This document shows positions 9,895 through 20,044 of a DNA stretch of 30,896 nt, in pieces. The stretch is taken from positions 1 through 30,896 of the forward strand of contig JALMLS010000145.1 in assembly GCA_038496445.1 (NCBI GenBank). The letters are read 5' to 3'. How positions within the stretch are numbered: position 1 is the stretch's first letter; every line of letters begins with the position of its first letter. The notes beneath the pieces are model-generated. The model did not search any database, was not told the DNA's origin, and saw only the letters and a program-made list of their open reading frames with translations. The translations under genes and the position numbers were made by a program. Source of the stretch: Trichosphaerium sp. ATCC 40318. Its lineage: Eukaryota; Discosea; Flabellinia; Trichosidae.

Positions 9895-10574
9895 GGAGAT
9901 GCATAGGTTTCTGGAAGGTTCCGGAAATTCTGCTTGTTCTGCAAATTCTACGAGAATATTTCCAGAAGAAAGTTCCACAAGAATATTTCCATTGGAAGGT
10001 TCATTTAATTGTATTTTTAGAGAGTTCACATAATGACTGAAGTGGCTTATTACACTCACCAAACCGAAAAAATTAAATCATATTTACTTTATTTCTTTAC
10101 AATGGCTTTGCCTTATTCCTTGATTTTTAACAAAGCTTATTTATACCTCGAGTCTGTTCTGTGGTAGGGGTGAGTTCTTTCTTACCCCTAGGTACTTCAG
10201 CTATGAATATTGCGTGTAAGGTGCAGTTTTTACAAAATTTTAGTACCAAACACACGTACGACGTCAATATTGTTGGTACTGGTGTTGTTAAGTGCTAGCG
10301 AATGAGCCATAGTGTAGGAGTATCACTTAGACATGCTGTCTTGCGAACAGCACAGTGTGCGACTGAAAAACTTAAGTACATGTGATTGTTTACTAGTCCA
10401 CAGTGCTCTAAAAACATGTTCTCGAAAAATATTGTGAATCCGTACCAGAATTTCCAGAAGGTGCTGTTCTACCAGAATTTCCAGAAGGTTCTGGAAGTTT
10501 CCAGAAATTCCACATCTTCCAGAATTTCCCGTAATTCCCAATTTCCAGAAGTTTCCGGAAACCTATGCATCTCC
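9895..10574. mobile_element. MITE-like element with terminal inverted repeats
   Basis: The left end GGAGATGCATAGGTTTCTGG is mirrored at the right end by CCGGAAACCTATGCATCTCC, about 20 bp with one mismatch. The flanks are CCATTTA on the left and CCATTTTA on the right, which could be an imperfect 7-8-bp target-site duplication of the kind hAT elements leave. The 680-bp interior has no plausible transposase frame, so this is a non-autonomous element. Sub-terminal regions on both sides are packed with TTCCAGAA/TTCTGGAA-type motifs. Confidence 0.75.
10441..10560. repeat. Short TTCCAGAA-motif array inside the MITE-like element
   Basis: Within 120 bp the sequence ACCAGAATTTCCAGAAGG occurs twice, followed by several variants of TTCCAGAA, TTTCCAGAAATTCC and TTTCCGGAA. 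The inverse orientation is present near the left end (9907-10005). Sub-terminal repeats like these are typical transposase binding sites, though function here is inferred. Confidence 0.7.
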
Positions 10575-12349
10575 CCATTTTAAAACCTTGAAAAGTCATG
10601 TTTTTCCGTTTTTCTTTTGAAAGTGTAGAAAATGGGTGCGTTTGTCACAAGTAAAACAGCTATTTGGTAATCTGAATTTAAAAGCGTGGAATTCATAACA
10701 AAAATTTAACACTTTCTTACACAGTATTTTACAGTGCCCATGTTTTCAGCATATGACTACTACATAACCGAAACGTTATGGTTAAAATTACAGATTGGAC
10801 AAAGTTGTGTAAACAGAGTTATTACAAAAACTTAATTGTTTTCAGAATGAAAAGCCTATGTTTACCGTAAACAACTTAAGCAATCAAGCTTATTTTCACT
10901 CTCCAGCAACTTGATTGGGTAGGAAAATCGCTCTAAAGTAACATTCCGATATTGAAAATTTCAATAGACAACTTTGGTGTCTGCTATGCACAAATCTCGT
11001 GTGAAAAAGTTTAGCTAACTATGCATTTATTGCAAAATCATCTCTACTACTTTGAGAAAAAAGAACAGTCGTACACTACAATGACATTAACACAAATTGA
11101 AGGTGAATGTTCAACTCCCACAAAAGCCTTGTCGCTTTTCACGATTTCCTGAATATAACTTTACTGTAGAGTCATTCTGGTAGAAACGAAAGCTCAATTC
11201 TAACAACGACCTTGTCAATATAACTGTAAACTTTCAGATGGATCTTCAATTGATCATGTACAATGTAAGGGTACGAAGGTTGGATATAATACAGAAAAAG
11301 ACTTGTTGTTTTGCTCCATGTATAAAACGTTCGAATAGTGCACGTCTTGGTTTGATATAAATGCAATTTCAGGATGGTCTAACCTCAACCCAGGCAAGAA
11401 AGCAATTGCACCTCATAAATATGAGGTTAGCCATATTGTGGAAAAGAAATCAGTGCTACTAGCCTTATACAAGCCCAAAATACTGTAAAACTTTCGTTTG
11501 TTGTAACCAATTTCATTGAAAGTAAGGCTAAATAATGCACGCTGGTCACTTATTTGTAAACAACCTGGAGAATTTCTCACATGAACGAAGTAGATAAATG
11601 TTGCTAATGCTTCTCCGTTTTGCCACAGTCTGTCACCCGACGCGTTGAAGTAACAAGCAACTTGTTGTGTTAACTAGAACTCAAAAGGCCTATGCGACAC
11701 TGTGCGTGCATCAAAGTGGTAGTAACGTCAAACGCATGTGACCATCGTACTGGAAGTGTCAAAACTATCAAAACCGCATTATAAACAGTGTACGTTGTAG
11801 GTTGATACGCTTGGTGGGTTTGTAACGTAGTTGTACAAAAATTAGAGCTTTAATCGTTTCTGTGCCGTAAATACTCACCAAACTGAACGGAAACGTATTT
11901 CTACACGTAGAATTGAGCAATACGAGAACTTAGCTTCCTAATGGAAGAAATTGGTTTTTATTGTGCTCAAATCTGTGTATTGTGATTAACACTGCCCAAT
12001 TAGTGCTACTATAGCGTACAAACAAATAAGACGCAGCAATTCATGAAAAATACTCATTTTGAAATTAAGCGAAAAAAACAAGAATTTGCAAAGCCATATT
12101 TTTTGTACATGATTTTTATTGGATTTTCTCGCACAAACAGACACCTGCATTAATGCCATCTTACACCAGTATAAGTACCACTCTAGTCTACCGCTACAAG
12201 TGGCTAACACGGGCGAAAAAGTTGTTCTTGGTGAAAAAACGAAATTTTGGTACAGTTGCACTCTAAAAAAACATTAAAAGATGGCAAGTTTTTCAATTTC
12301 TAGAGTTCTCCAGATGCCCACCATGCATAAAACGTTGCAAAAAGGTATT
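10575..12349. other. Gene-poor AT-rich stretch
   Basis: About 1.8 kb in which I see no exon series with consistent splice sites, no RNA gene and no clear repeat. The open frames present are short, low in complexity and mutually inconsistent. Confidence 0.5.
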
Positions 12350-12420
12350 GGGCCTTGCCTGGAATCGAACCAGGGCCACTTGAACCCAAATCAAGTATTT
12401 TACCACTTAACTACAAGGCC
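12350..12420 (-). tRNA. tRNA-Pro (anticodon UGG)
   Basis: Read on the minus strand, the acceptor arms GGCCTTG and CAAGGCC pair fully. The anticodon stem CTTGA/TCAAG closes the loop TTTGGGT, with TGG at positions 34-36. The T arm is CCTGG-TTCGATT-CCAGG, matching an internal B box (GGTTCGATTCC). The A-box region is TAGTTAAGTGGTA. There is no intron. A run of five T on the minus strand (plus 12340-12344) lies just after the 3' end and would serve as a Pol III terminator. It decodes proline CCA and, by wobble, other CCN codons. Confidence 0.93.
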
Positions 12421-12591
12421 CCGAACTTGTTTTCTTAGGTTATGTGAAACAACTTTGTTACAAAAAATCTATCACAAAAATCGAATTTTCAGATGTCTAC
12501 GTACTTGAAATCGCCTGTATCCGCTGTAATTAACTATACCATAATATATTTCAACGTAATTATCACTTTATATAGGAGTTACGGTTCATAC
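12369..12591 (-). repeat. 223-bp inverted duplication, arm A
   Basis: The reverse complement of this segment matches 15577-15799 with no difference or gap that I can find over 223 bp. It covers most of the tRNA-Pro gene, from its 5' end through the start of the T loop, plus about 170 bp of 5' flank. Confidence 0.92.
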
Positions 12592-13220
12592 GACTTTTTT
12601 TTCCTACAAAAGCGCTAATTTGCTTTAAATATTATTAATAACGTACTTTTATAATAAATGAAGACGCCACGCTAGGTTGCGTTGAATTAAAAAGGTATTC
12701 AATTGTGAACCAAAAAAAAAGTCAAGGCTAATCTAACACAAGCGCTGTATGTTGATCCACAAAGGCTCAATGCTTAAATATTCTACGTTTATAAGACGTA
12801 CCTGGGTTTGAAAGCGTAAATTATGCTTGTTTTGTACAAAAAAGTTGAAACATTGTATATAAAGCAATACCTACGCGTAGTGAGGCTAAACTGAAGATTT
12901 CAATTGCTTCTGTTAAGTTGTGCGATTTCTTGGTGCGAATAGCGTTTTTTTGTATGGAACTAACGGCACTACCACCTACTGTATACCAAGCTTTGATTGC
13001 AGCGTATAAAACTTCTACTTTTTAATCCAATAACTACCTGATAAATTTGTGCCTTCATCCAATCAGCGTGTCAAGAAAATGAGAGATAGTTCCTGCTTTT
13101 CTTTGATACAGTCTGCAAAGACGACAGTAAACAAAAAGGAGAGTTAAAATACCGTTATCTAAGAAGTTTTAGCACTTGTTCGTTTAGACGTCGTGCCCCA
13201 ACTACTTGTCCTATCAAATA
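12592..13220. other. AT-rich stretch without recognisable features
   Basis: Between the inverted-repeat arm and the decayed segment I see no exon-like structure, RNA gene or repeat. It lies within the ~3-kb interval bounded by the two 223-bp arms. Confidence 0.45.
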
Positions 13221-15000
13221 TGTCAGCTCCGTACCAATGATTTGAGGAGTGCTGTGTAGTCAAGGTACCTTCTACGGTTCAGTATTACAAAGCGATTGAG
13301 ATACAAAGACAAATATATTTTCATAGCACTGTGTAAACATGTCCGTGATGAAATGAGATACTGCTGTGATTCTTGTTGGAGCATGGAGCCATACGATGTT
13401 TTCACTGCCCATAAGCCCATCAAACCAAAGATTATGTAGTGCCAATGGTACAATTATAGACATTAGGGATAGCACTAAAAACAGCTCTCCATTGGTGATC
13501 AAGATGCTTTGTTGTAAAGTCATTGCAAGACCCACTCTAGGTGTTGATGCGTTTCGAAAATTGCATATTGATCGATTGTCCTAACCAAAGGCTCATCAAC
13601 AATGGCATTACGAATACGGTAAGCTGTACAAGAGCTGATAGTACTGCACAACAGATTGTACCTCTTCATGCATTGCGCACGTGCTATTCCACAAAGTCGT
13701 GCTCTTGTTCCTGTTGCTCTACCCAATGCAATCGCTGTTTGAAGTGGTATTAAGTATCAGCCTCTAGGATTGGCAATCAACATGCAAGAACTACAACCTT
13801 AGTACAACTTGCATACATAAGAAACAGAAGCCCAGATCTATATCCAATACAACACTAATACCTGCATCAAAATTCTATGTGGAAAAAAGCTTGCTAACGG
13901 AACATGGCTTCACCACAGGCATGACAGCTTTAAGATGCCATAACTACCATAAAATCTCAAAATTAAAATTACGTAGTACGGTTCATCAGCGACTTGTACA
14001 TGTGCTCAGAACCATGAACCATAAAAAACTTGTACTATGTAAACTATACAACCTGTAAACTTATCTTTTCTTAACTTGTTGTACGTTCCAATTTCCACAA
14101 CTTATGCTTGCGTCTCATTAACAAACCATACACGTCTGTACAAGATTTAGCTTGTCTTATTTTAGGTGACAACAACTTTTTCTTCGACAAGTTAATGTTC
14201 CGCATGTCAGCCGTAGGTATGCTTCTCAACAATGCAAGTTCGCTGCATGTTCATTACTCCATTCGGTCCAAATTCCACGTCTTTCATTCCTTCCACTATG
14301 TTGATAATTTATTGCTATGGGCATCGTTTATAATCTGAAATGAGTATTAGCTGGTACAATCAAACCTACTTTGTGCAAATTTGTGTTTACTCCTGCATTG
14401 AATACAACCTTTTCTCATGTAAACACAGCATTCCCTTTCAAAGCATTTAGCACTTTACCATATGTATTTTGACATAGTTCTTTAATGCCTCATCACTAAA
14501 GGTTTTTTGTATACTCCATCAAGTGCTTTGACGCCTTTATCAGGTATTGCATTGGTTCTAAGATAAATTTCATCCAGAAAGTGCTTTGTTGCTAAAGTGT
14601 GAAAAGGTAAATGTGAAGTAGCAAGTTAGTATTATGTCATTAACCTTCTAATAGCGCACTTGCTTTGTTACATTTTAGTTCTTTATTGTTGATTATTGCA
14701 GAATTTCAAAGGATCGACTGTATCTCTCAGCAATACTTGGTTGCAATTGTGTTATTGTTCCATCAGTACTTTTTTCAATACCACTTGACTTTGTTTGTTT
14801 CACTGGCGTCATTGTTAAAACGATAGCAAGAATAAACCCTGTTTGAAGTATCCTCTGAATTACTTGGTATCACTTCAATTATCACATGCTCTTTTTGTTG
14901 ATATAAGAAGCAAGAATATCTAATCCAAGTAACACACATTACAGAAAAAAAAAGAAGAAACAATAAGATTTGAATGTTTCTTTGTGAACAATCTTTCTTG
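13221..15000 (-). pseudogene. Decayed minus-strand coding traces, partly membrane-protein-like
   Basis: Several minus-strand frames have amino-acid texture better than random but cannot be joined. A hydrophobic stretch lies around 13500-13400 (ELFLVLSLMSIIVPLALHNL), a segment around 13735-13540 is in another register, and soluble-looking fragments occur near 14430-14350 (KVVFNAGVNTNLHKVGLIV) and 14290-14200 (MKDVEFGPNGVMNMQ). Stops and frame changes interrupt them, and I found no consistent GTAC donors between them. This suggests one or more old gene copies. I considered a polytopic transporter and PIG-U-like similarity for the hydrophobic part, but neither is secure. Confidence 0.3.
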
Positions 15001-15576
15001 TTCTGAATCCCATGTAACGTAAACTTGCACCGTATACAATACCTACCGTAGCAAAGCTTATAGCATGTAAAAGACCAGCAACATAGAGCGTTCTAAGCCT
15101 GAACCGACAACAACAGCAATATAACCAGGCTCTATGCTGAACAAAGTGTAAAAGACAACAATATTACAATGTACACCCTTGTTCATGGAATTAGCAATTA
15201 ATATCTAAGAAAGGTGAGTAACAAAGAGCTTCATGAACATCCCTGGTCTTGGTTCAATATTAACGCCCTGAACTTCCATTAACAACAGTTTCATCAGAAG
15301 AAGAGTTTAGATTTGTACCTTGTTCAACAAACAACTGTCATCTTTAGTCAACGGTTCGTCTTCTATGACATCCTACCACATGAATGTGATATGAATCTAT
15401 GAGAAGGTATGCCCTTAACTATAATAAAAAGGTTCCTACACACTGTGGACAAGATTTAAAGCTTGTGATTTGGTGAACATATTATGAATGTCCAAGCAAC
15501 TGAGCACAATTGACATGCTATCAACCTCCATCTCAGTTGCTCGTCTTGCTGTCCATTTGTGACAGCCTCATATTTA
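15001..15576. other. Stretch without recognisable features
   Basis: About 575 bp between the decayed traces and the second inverted-repeat arm. The frames are broken, and I see no RNA gene or repeat. Confidence 0.4.
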
Positions 15577-15799
15577 GTATGAACCGTAACTCCTATATAA
15601 AGTGATAATTACGTTGAAATATATTATGGTATAGTTAATTACAGCGGATACAGGCGATTTCAAGTACGTAGACATCTGAAAATTCGATTTTTGTGATAGA
15701 TTTTTTGTAACAAAGTTGTTTCACATAACCTAAGAAAACAAGTTCGGGGCCTTGTAGTTAAGTGGTAAAATACTTGATTTGGGTTCAAGTGGCCCTGGT
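15577..15799 (+). repeat. 223-bp inverted duplication, arm B
   Basis: It is a perfect inverted copy of 12369-12591. Identity stops abruptly in the T loop of the tRNA (GGCCCTGGT then GAAGAGG, where arm A continues TCGATTCC). The other end stops at GTATGAACCG. Such identity implies a recent duplication or ongoing gene conversion. Confidence 0.92.
15748..15799 (+). pseudogene. Truncated tRNA-Pro (UGG) copy
   Basis: It has the acceptor 5' strand, D arm, anticodon arm with TGG, variable loop and first T-stem strand, identical to the intact gene at 12350-12420. It then loses the rest of the T arm and the 3' acceptor strand. It lacks a complete B box and cannot form a cloverleaf. Confidence 0.92.
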
Positions 15800-16024
15800 G
15801 AAGAGGAAAAAAGCATTGCAAAGCACTTAAAAAAGGTGGTAAGCTACTTAAAATCATGTGATGCAGTGGTTGTTTGTGTTTGCAGCGTGTGGTATGTGGT
15901 GGAGGCGAAGATTCAGAGTGAATGTGGATGGGTAGTTGGTAACAGAAAATGGGAAGCAACAAGACGGTTACACGACCGAGTATCAAGTTAAGGTACAATC
16001 TAGTACGTTGCACTTAACGCCTAG
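15800..16024 (+). other. G-rich foreign-looking segment after the truncated tRNA
   Basis: Composition changes sharply to purine- and G-rich on the plus strand (GTGTGGTATGTGGTGGAGGC). A frame through 15992 is open from within the tRNA copy and has an EEEKSIAKHLKKVV helix, but there is no start codon of its own. It may be the edge of an inserted element or a filler segment at the duplication breakpoint. I do not recognise it. Confidence 0.35.
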
Positions 16025-16039
16025 AACAATCTCTGTAAA

Positions 16040-16350
16040 CAGCCCCTTTGGGCCATAGGCTATGAATGGATAATTGAACGAATGAAAGACTATGTAAAAG
16101 AATAAGCATGGTTGGACAGGTCATACAGTGGGTAGCGGGCAGGTTTTATGCCTAGGGAGGCTTTTCCTGCAGGATAGAGGTTTTGCTCAATAGTATTCCT
16201 CTGACATTTTTCTTTTGTTTTTTGGATTTTTTCATTTTCTTATTGTAAGCCTTACGGCTATGTCGGGTGGGTGGCGAATCACTCATAGCGGCCTGCATTG
16301 CGCCCAGTTAAGTCATCCCCATACACTAAACAATAAACAACAACAACAAC
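16040..16350 (+). mobile_element. Short non-LTR retroposon with (AAC)n tail
   Basis: About 311 bp, starting CAGCCCCTTTGGGCC and ending in a run of AAC units. It is flanked by perfect 15-bp direct repeats AACAATCTCTGTAAA at 16025-16039 and 16351-16365. A simple-repeat tail plus long target-site duplication is the signature of target-primed reverse transcription by a LINE machinery. It has no open frame. It is richer in G than its surroundings (GTGGGTAGCGGGCAGG, GTCGGGTGGGTGGCG). It may be a SINE or a 5'-truncated LINE 3' end. I saw no clear Pol III B box, which favours the latter. Confidence 0.85.
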
Positions 16351-16365
16351 AACAATCTCTGTAAA

Positions 16366-17040
16366 TTTCTCGACTGCAGCAACAATAGTCATGAATACAT
16401 TAGTAGTTTATTATTGCACCCATGCTAAGGTTGGCTACATTTGTGAACCTGTGCTTCCTTGACGCTGATTGTACTGGAACAGAAGTATGCGCAATTGACT
16501 GTAATTTCCAAGCGTGCTCCAAATGCCAATCAACCCCATTCATTAATTATGACAACTTCACTGTTATTGTAAATGAACTAAAGAAGATGTTGAGTGGGAA
16601 TCCGTGGACTATAGACAGTTTCTACAGCGATATAGGCTCAGATTTGATTAACAGGTATGAATCATGGTCATGGAACGCCAAGGGTACAGCACTACGCAAC
16701 ACTATATCTAGAATAAGGATATGTAAAATACAGTAAAATATTAAGAAGTAAACTAACAAAACCTTAGAGGTCAACATGGGTGATTCAATTGATGGAACGT
16801 TTTATCATTCATCTAAAGTATTATTCTTTGTTCAATGATACACATATTCAATCACAAACTGTGTTTATTAACAGCGAAACTCTTGATGATGGATCTGTTG
16901 TGCTATCAAGTTCACCAGCGCCTCTTGTAGCATTCTATCCCAAAGTGCAAAGGTTCTCTCTTGTAAACATAACTACGCACTTTAACTAAATAAACAACCC
17001 AAGTCATAATGCTATTAAATAGCACAAATCAACTCAAATT
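16366..17040 (+). pseudogene. Cysteine-rich and beta-rich coding traces, likely broken gene
   Basis: A frame at 16422-16736 encodes a Cys-rich stretch (CTGTEVCAIDCNFQACSKC) followed by a helical segment (FTVIVNELKKMLSG, WTIDSFYSDIGSDL). After a stop, a frame near 16774-16830 (MGDSIDGTFYHSSKVLFF) shifts to another register that runs to 16989 (TVFINSETLDDGSVVLSS). The texture suggests an extracellular protein. No splice pair rescues the register change, and the 5' end abuts the retroposon. Fragment of a secreted-protein gene is the simplest reading; the family is unknown. Confidence 0.35.
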
Positions 17041-17400
17041 CTATTTTGTTCTGTATTGGGATTGACTTGCGTTGTCACGGCATAAAAACGGGCAATTGGC
17101 CAAACACTATCTATACTACGATAGGCAAGCTAGATGGGATTTGGGGGGGCTGTGAGGAGATGATGTGTTACCAACGGGTATCGGCACATGCACCAGCAAT
17201 TTTTGATTACTTTCTTTATCAATTGTTTCCGTCCTATTTGTTACGCCCTCAGTTATGAGGTATGAGAGCGCCCACTTTATTGCTGTTGCTTGGACCACCC
17301 AACCTGGATGGTAAGGTACACGTCAGTAAGTTGTAGAAGAAGAAAAAGATAACTAAATAAATAGAGGAACGAGAAAGAAAATTCCACCAAAACGTGGTTT
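17041..17400. mobile_element. Possible retroelement fragment ending in TAAA repeats
   Basis: It has higher G content than its flanks (TGGGATTTGGGGGGGCTGTG) and ends in GAAGAAGAAAAAGATAACTAAATAAATAG, resembling the 3' end of a non-LTR element. There is no clear target-site duplication or coding frame. The call rests on composition and tail only. Confidence 0.3.
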
Positions 17401-17443
17401 AATTAGTGTACACCTCTTTAATATGCACAAAATTACTCTACAT

Positions 17444-19580
17444 TTAAGCATTTTTTGTTACAGCTTCTCTGAATTTTTGTATTATTTGTACGTAGGGGAC
17501 CAATGTGTCAACTTGTTTGTTATTTTTCCAAAAGTGAAAAGCTGGCATATGGTTTACTCCATACTTATCGTACAAATCTTTTCCTTGAGGCTCTTCAACA
17601 TCTACTCTTAAAAAAACAATGTTCTTATACTGTTCTTCATTTGTTAGTTGACCAAAAGCTTCTGTGACTCCTCTACAAGGTATACACCTAAGCAAACGTT
17701 AAGGATTTTTTTTATCACGTGATCGTAAGTAAACAATCAAATATGTACCAATCAGCGTAATAATATACTACAACAAGGTTTCGTGTCCGTACAAGTTTGC
17801 TGAATTCATCAGAATGGTGTATCTGCAAAGATGGTCGTGAGTATAATGAGATTATACATTTTGTAAAACATACATGCTGTGCACGTCCAAAAACACCTTT
17901 TATAACAGCTGCAAAGGCAGACGGAACCTTTTGAATGCAATCACCCAAATCTAGAGCATCTGTATTCTCTTGTATCCATTCAATAAGCTCAGTAGCATCA
18001 GGATGATAGTTTGTTTTATCAAATCTAATTTCTTCATTTTCTTTGGTAAATAGTTTAATGTAAGGCACTGTTGCATTCTCAATATATTCACCATCTACAT
18101 CGTTGTTGATTATGTTCATTTGACAAATGACAACATCCTAATAACGTAGCATGTGAATAGCAACATTGATAACAATGGAAATGTACCTCAACGTGGGAAA
18201 GTGCTTGAGAAAGTGTATGCATCTGTCTTCGAGTAGTATATGTGTATCCTGATGAGGAAAACATTGTCAAGTCTAAGACCACGTGTTTCGATGTGGAAAG
18301 TACAACATCATGAAAATTATCTGCTACTACTCTCACCATGTTATGAGTAAATGTGTTGGGATCAGGTATAGGTTCTGAATGGAAGAAAGACGGAATAGAA
18401 TTCTATAAAAAAATACCTATTAGCTCGAAGTTGTTTTGAGGTTTGTACGTTTTCTACGGCTACAATAAAGTTTCGTATTGTCTCTTCAGTAATAACAGAA
18501 TCATTACAAATAAACTTATTACCATTAGCCTTTACAATGACGAGCTGTACTTCTTTTTTTGTCAGTATTTTAAGCCAAGTACGAACTCGTTTAAGTAACC
18601 TTCCAGCGTAAAAATAAGCACTGTAACCTTTTACAGGATTCAATGATACAGCTTTTAACTAGAAGATTTAAAGTTAGCTAATAGCTTATTTATAATGGTT
18701 AACACTTACTGCTTGCTCTGATCCTGGGCTTTTTTTATTCTTTATGACGATTACTCTATTGACTTCTTTATCAAGCTTTACGATGGTTTTGTTATTAATT
18801 TCAACATATTTGTAATTAACAACAAACTCAGCCAGGCCAAGAGAGCACAAAGCGTTTCTATCTGGAGAAGGTAAATTAAGTCTCCTACCATCATACCCAA
18901 CAAATCCAATAAACTCTGCATCAAGGTTCGTATCTTGAGGTCGTGCTGATATAAATTTTACAACAGCATATTTTCCTGAAAAAAATAAGAAAATTAAGAT
19001 GGATTCGTACGTATCAACAAATCTTTGTCTCTTTTCGATAACAATGTACGTACCATAAATAGCCTTTGGTAGTATAACTTCCACTTGGTCGTAAATTGTC
19101 ATTTCAAAGTAAAGAACGGGTTCTCCAGGTTGACCTGTGAGAAGATCAAACTTGTCTTGTGTCAAATCGTTGTATGTTTTCGTCATGTTGACGTCTATTG
19201 GAAATTCTGATACGAATACAATCCCTACGCGGTTATATTAAGGATGACGGACATGAGAAATAAAATAAACGCGGTAACGTTGTTTTTGGTCCAAAAAGCT
19301 TTGTAAAGCGTGTAAACGGTGATTGCATGCACGTACCGTTGAATAACGGCGAAGAACAATTCTTTTTAGGTGAACGGGCTATAAAGTGCGTCAAAGTAAA
19401 CCCATTATCGCTTCCACAGTAAGATAGTTCAATATCGATGTTTGTGGCGGCATTTCGACTGGAACAAAATAATCTTGATTTTTTAGTGTCTAGCACATTC
19501 GAAACGGGATAGTATTGAGGATCAACCGATCCCTTTTCGCAACGCTCCACTTTAAACTTTAAATGCTTTACGTTCGCCAT
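17444..19580 (-). CDS. Galactose-binding-like / PDI b'-a' / thioredoxin fusion protein
   Basis: Eight exons, 19580-19337, 19224-19054, 18975-18710, 18658-18449, 18402-18187, 18137-17874, 17822-17749 and 17687-17444, give 562 aa with every phase matching. Residues 1 to about 190 resemble a discoidin/galactose-binding-like fold (IELSYCGSDNGFTLTHF; KYAVVKFISARPQDTN; EFIGFVGYDG). Residues 230-440 follow the PDI b'-a' region: IRNFIVAVEN, then HSEPIPDP, then VVADNFHDVVLSTSKHVVLDL. The catalytic WCGHC is replaced by FSSSGYTYT, so the a' domain has no CxxC. Residues about 458-562 form a thioredoxin domain with an intact ADWCIPC site (Cys483, Cys486) and the cis-proline NHMPAF. There is no signal peptide and no KDEL-type tail, so a cytosolic location is likely. 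The arrangement suggests binding modules carrying one active redox domain. The 51-nt intron before exon 7 is stop-free and in frame. Confidence 0.87.
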
Positions 19581-20044
19581 TATTTGATATCTTTACCCTT
19601 GTAGTTCTTCCCTCTACGTTGCGGTGCTATGACAGTAAAAACAGGCTCTTAAGAAAAACACAAATGGCAAACGTTCACTTAAAACTCATTATGTTTTTTT
19701 TTTGTCTGCTACCCTTTTCCTAGAAAACATGTTGGGAAAGCTCATAGATATTGATATGTGTACGGCCTTGATTTATTGGTAGTAACGGTAGGCTTTGAGT
19801 GGTCAAATTATAAAACAATATATTTCGATAAACAAATTAGTGGGCTTTCTTTATTAAAAAGTAGAGTATTGTGCAATGACTGACAGTCGTATAGTGATGT
19901 TTTATTCTAATCTTACAAACCCCCAAAATTAACACAATAATACAATACGCCTTGTTGTAATACTTTTGGGATTTTTTGAGTATAAACAAACTAGTTCTTG
20001 AATATAGAACAAGTACTTTTTTTTCTGATACTTTTTTTTTCTTG
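19581..20044. other. Intergenic spacer
   Basis: About 460 bp lie between the aspartic protease stop and the start of the fusion protein, both on the minus strand. It should hold the protease 3' end and the fusion-gene promoter. I see a T-rich run at 19690-19700 and no open frame or repeat of note. Confidence 0.5.

Noticed and set aside
13221-13735. Assignment of the hydrophobic minus-strand trace to PIG-U or a MATE transporter
   Set aside because: Each resemblance covers only a short hydrophobic stretch in one of several registers, which is not enough to name a family.
15660-16013. Minus-strand open frame across the truncated tRNA
   Set aside because: It is antisense to a tRNA copy and its flank. 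A frame of similar sequence at 12281-12508 is explained by the inverted duplication.
17041-17400. Protein-coding gene in the G-rich segment
   Set aside because: Frames on both strands are short and have no splice context. A retroelement fragment explains the composition and tail better.
17444-17874. A separate stand-alone thioredoxin gene
   Set aside because: There is no in-frame ATG before the thioredoxin domain, and the upstream exon joins it in phase through a consensus intron.
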